From: Tetranychus cinnabarinus
Lineage: Eukaryota; Arthropoda; Arachnida; Trombidiformes; Tetranychidae
Assembly (NCBI GenBank): GCA_022266195.1
Contig: WHVY01000001.1
Coordinates: 1,736,001 to 1,800,000 of the forward strand
Length of the DNA stretch: 64,000 bases
Direction of reading: 5' to 3'
The notes under the pieces were generated by a model, which saw nothing but the letters and a program-made list of their open reading frames with translations, was not told the origin of the DNA and made no database searches. The translations under genes and the position numbers were made by a program. Shown here in pieces: positions 60,423-64,000 of this stretch (the stretch's first letter is position 1; the number at the start of each line of letters is the position of its first letter).

Positions 60423-63400
60423 TCACATTTAATCATCAAATTATCCTCATAATAGTCCAATTAACTTATTGAAATTAGTATTTCCATTTTTTATCCTCTT
60501 TTTTCATTAAATATTGTTTACATTGTTTTTATCGTCTAAATTGACCATTATCCAAAGTGGATCAAATGATGCAAAAATAACCTCAACCTGGACATCACTG
60601 GTAAAACCTAAATTGAAGCTAATAGTTGTCAGCAATCAACTGAACAGCAAAAACAAGTTTTATTTCGCCAAAGATGACTGTGCCTATTGATGGTTTGACA
60701 ATTAGTTTGAAATGATTTTTTTAATGATGTTAACATAACTAACCTCAATAGAATCGAGGTTTGATTCTGATTACAATTAACGTATCAACTACAGAATAAA
60801 AAAGAGCAACAATGAATTACTTTCTAATTTACTCTCTTTTTTTTGTTTCAAATATAATTTACTAATTTTTTAGTCATCTAATACAGCTATTCACTTGCTC
60901 AATGTGATCAATCATTTGAGAAATATGATCAACAGTTAATATTGATGGTATCCTGGCAGTTGATCCTGTATTATAACTGTAATCAGATTTACTTGCCGGT
61001 AAACTTGAGCAAAAGACAGTGAAATATCAAATGGTTCCTAAATCTTCACAAGTAATTAGTAAAATATTTTTCAGGTATTGGATCAGATAAGAGAAGAGCA
61101 AATAAGCAATAATATGCACCAAGAATGTCTTACTTTTTATTTTATTGAATGTGTTTATGATGGGTAAACAATAGTGACATCTTCTTGACCCTTTAATAAC
61201 AAATCAACTTTCTCTTGGTCAGCAGCTTAAGGGCCAAAAAATAAAAGTAAGATCAATTTACCTGTTGATTAACATGATGAAAAGAAAAGAAGAAAAGAAA
61301 AGAAGAAAGGAATTAGAAAAAAGAAAAAGATCACTAAAAGTGATAAACTTGCGACTTAAAAATAATGGGACAGGAATAATGAGTGTACCAAGAAACGAAC
61401 AAGATGGAAGGAGAGGCAATAGGAATTAAGTTAATAAAAGAAGCAGGAGAAGAGAAGAGAAGGGAAGAATAAGAATTTTTCAAGGAAGAAAAAGGCGGAC
61501 AAAAAGGGTGAAGGGCATTAGCCTAAAGGCAAGGAACTGTATGAGCTTTCTAAGTTAACTTGAGAATAATAAAAAGCTTAGAGTAATTATGCTTTTCATC
61601 TATCACTTCTTCTTCTTCTCTTCTCTTCTTCACAGATTTTCTTGTGAAGATGATTTTCATGAAGATGAGCTTCTTTGAGCGCTAACTAACATTTCAAAGG
61701 TACATTTATGTATATGAGAAACAGTTAAAAGGGTTTTACGCTAATTTGGCTTACCTTTGCTTTTTTAGTTTTAGCCTTTTCTCCTTCCATCCATTGTTAT
61801 TGAGCTATTGTATTATAACGATCATCATCATCACCAGTTGATGGCCTAAATTTTTAAGCCTTAGTTTTCTAGTGGTGTTGATAGTGGTCATTGGTTGGTC
61901 AGGCAAACATCAAAGGAGATATAAAGTTAGGCGGGAAAAAAAGGTAAAGATGGTAAGGGTAAAGAAAGAGTTGCATGTAAATGTACCTTAGGAATGTAAC
62001 CACAAGACAAGGAATTAGTTGAAAGCTTGTTTGCCTATGTTAAAGACAATTTAATTTGACGTTGATTAATTAATAAATCACCAATTTAGTCAATTGTTTA
62101 AACATTTATTTAGTCAATCATTTAATAATAACAAAAAGTTGAACCCAAAATGTTCATATCTTTTGTTATTATCAAATCAATCGGATAAACCAGATACTAT
62201 CTTAACCAGGATCCGATCTAAAGCTCTTTTGTTGCTCTTCCTCTTACCAAGCTAATCCTTTACTTTGGGTCAATGGTTTCTTCTGTGGTAATCATAGACC
62301 ACAATCAATCAGGTAATTAAGATGTTGATTAGGATGAGATGATCGATACAAAAGCACAATTAACTTTACCTTATAAACAAGATTATACCTTACAAATGAT
62401 CATTTTGTTTCTTATTCAACCAACTCAACATTTCCAAGTGAACCATAATTTTTCAAATCATTACTGGTTCATTGAAATGTATAACAATTTTTATTAAAAC
62501 CAGAAAAAATCTGGTTTGACAACTATTTAAGTTGCTATCCTTTCACCCTTTAACACCTCTTATTGTCCAGCTAAATCAATCTCCAACAAAACAGTTTATC
62601 TTGCTGATTGCAAATGGATAAAACCAACCAGTTAATTGTATTGTTAGTTTTATTTAGACATTTAAATCATTCAGCCCAATTTCATTTCCATCTAAACTAG
62701 TTTAATATTTTCTAACCCAATTTAACCTGAAAATGTTATTTTTGACCAACAATAGTCTAATTAAAATGATATAAACTTATCCAAATATTATTAAACATTT
62801 GATTTGCTGATTTACTTGGCATTATGTATCACTTAAATCATCTTAAATTGCAAATTATGGCCAGTTATAGTAAATTGTGTGTTCAACCTTTCATTTGATT
62901 CAAAGGTTTTTACTTTTAAACTTGAAATTTAACCCAAAGTTAATTTCTGATAAACAATCATTTAATTTGCTTTAAGGTAAATCATCATTAATCCTTATTC
63001 TTCTTTGCACAATTAACTGTTACAATAGTTTAACCCATTTTAATTAATTTGCTTACGCTTTTTGTTTTCCCAATCGCCGTTTCAAGCTGTACTTTAATGT
63101 TACCTTCAATGTTTACACATTCACATGTTTGACCTAAATTTTACATCATTTTTTTGAGTTGATGTTGCTTTTGTTTTGATTAACTTCAAGAATCATGATT
63201 TTGTCTGAGAAATGAAATACATAATGATAATCATGATAATCAGTTAATCATCAGACAACAGGTACACACAGTTTAATATTAATACACAAAAGGCACAGAG
63301 TGTTAACAAATGTTGATGTAACATCTTTAACCAGATTTGACCAAACCTTAAGGAAATGTATTGTGTTGAGCAGCTCTTTATTTTTTTGGTTAATTTAATA

Positions 63401-64000
63401 GCAACAGGTTTTAATCACTTTCAAGTATTAGCTGTTCAAAAGGTAAATTAATCAGCAAATATATAATCCGTAAAAATAAAAGGTTAACCAGTTGTTAGAG
63501 ACCAGACTTGATATGGTTTTACAATGTTAACCAAGAGTGTATTTAGCAAGGGTTAGCAACATTACCAGCCATCATCAGGCCTCACCGATATCGGATACTG
63601 TTAATCAACCAAGTTAAACCATTAATCACTGTCATCATCATGATCAACATTAATCTGGTAAAAACATTATTGAACTGAATTAAAAAAATACTAACACAAC
63701 CAGTCAAGTATAAATAAATCAAAAAATAAAATTACAGACAAACAAGCAAAGAGACATTTATTGCTCAAAAGCACTTGGTCAAGATTAAGCCATTATGGCT
63801 GAAAGATCAAAATGTTCATCCTGATTACTAAACAAAAGCATGGTGACCATAGAAGAAAATCTGGTAAATTCATGTAACTATTTAGAGACTGAAATATGAA
63901 TGAGAAAATATATTTGTTGAAAAGTTCAAATAATATCTTTTGTTGCAGCTTCGACTCTCCATAATCAAATATCCTTCCCTTTCAATGGTTCTTGATAGTC
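60423..64000. other. Right-hand flank without a recognised gene
   Basis: After the CEP83-like 3' end the sequence is AT-rich. A purine-rich block at 61276-61516 (AGAAA and GAAGG units) is followed by a CT-rich run near 61605-61640. No ORF, RNA gene or exon with family similarity was found up to the edge. Confidence 0.55.
60506..60511 (+). terminator. Poly(A) signal, CEP83-like gene
   Basis: ATTAAA about 84 bp past the stop codon; a canonical AATAAA follows at 60795-60800. Confidence 0.4.

Noticed and set aside
1..64000. tRNA genes, known microRNAs, CRISPR arrays
   Set aside because: No tRNA T-loop with matching stems was seen (the tRNA-like match at 18782-18799 is the retrotransposon primer site), no familiar conserved microRNA seed region, and no regularly spaced repeats.

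Overview
The window looks like animal nuclear DNA, most likely an arthropod and perhaps a mite. It is strongly AT-rich, with GT-AG introns mostly of 60-400 bp, poly(A) signals close behind several stop codons, and an innexin, the gap-junction family of invertebrates. No bacterial operon structure or ribosome-binding sites are seen. The exact species cannot be read from the sequence; the mite assignment is an inference from base composition and gene compactness.

Layout. At 1-3610 (minus) lies the 5' part of a predicted secreted protein with a furin-like site and about sixteen DPW/NPW repeats. It is assembled here from three exons and runs off the left edge. At 7003-19885 sits a complete 12.9-kb Ty3/gypsy-type LTR retrotransposon (minus strand) with two 1,084-bp LTRs, a TAAT target-site duplication, an Arg-type primer-binding site and one uninterrupted 3,433-codon ORF. 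The first half of the ORF is gag-pol. The second half is not an envelope: it carries a RING/TRAF-like zinc-binding segment and a degenerate REXO1-like 3'-5' exonuclease domain. This accessory region is the most unusual thing in the window.

Downstream come a tetraspanin lacking its first coding exon (21768-23605, plus), a small secreted protein with a 5'-UTR intron (24840-25268, minus), then about 14 kb without a convincing gene. At 40052-44480 (minus) is a tandem pair of SLC18B1-like MFS transporters: an intact 12-exon copy (42042-44480) and a decayed copy (40052-41535) that lost its middle exons through a short-homology deletion. A 170-bp hAT-type MITE with 8-bp duplications lies at 44936-45105, beside a possible 50-codon small gene. 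An innexin (52995-54662, plus) and a CEP83-like distal-appendage coiled-coil protein (58439-60422, plus) complete the gene set. The remaining sequence is AT-rich spacer with purine or pyrimidine tracts and triplet repeats.

The host genes are unrelated single genes (cell junctions, membrane organisation, vesicular transport, centriole/cilium) and do not form a pathway. Exon boundaries were set by eye from splice consensus, matched phase and family similarity. No alignment or database search was run.
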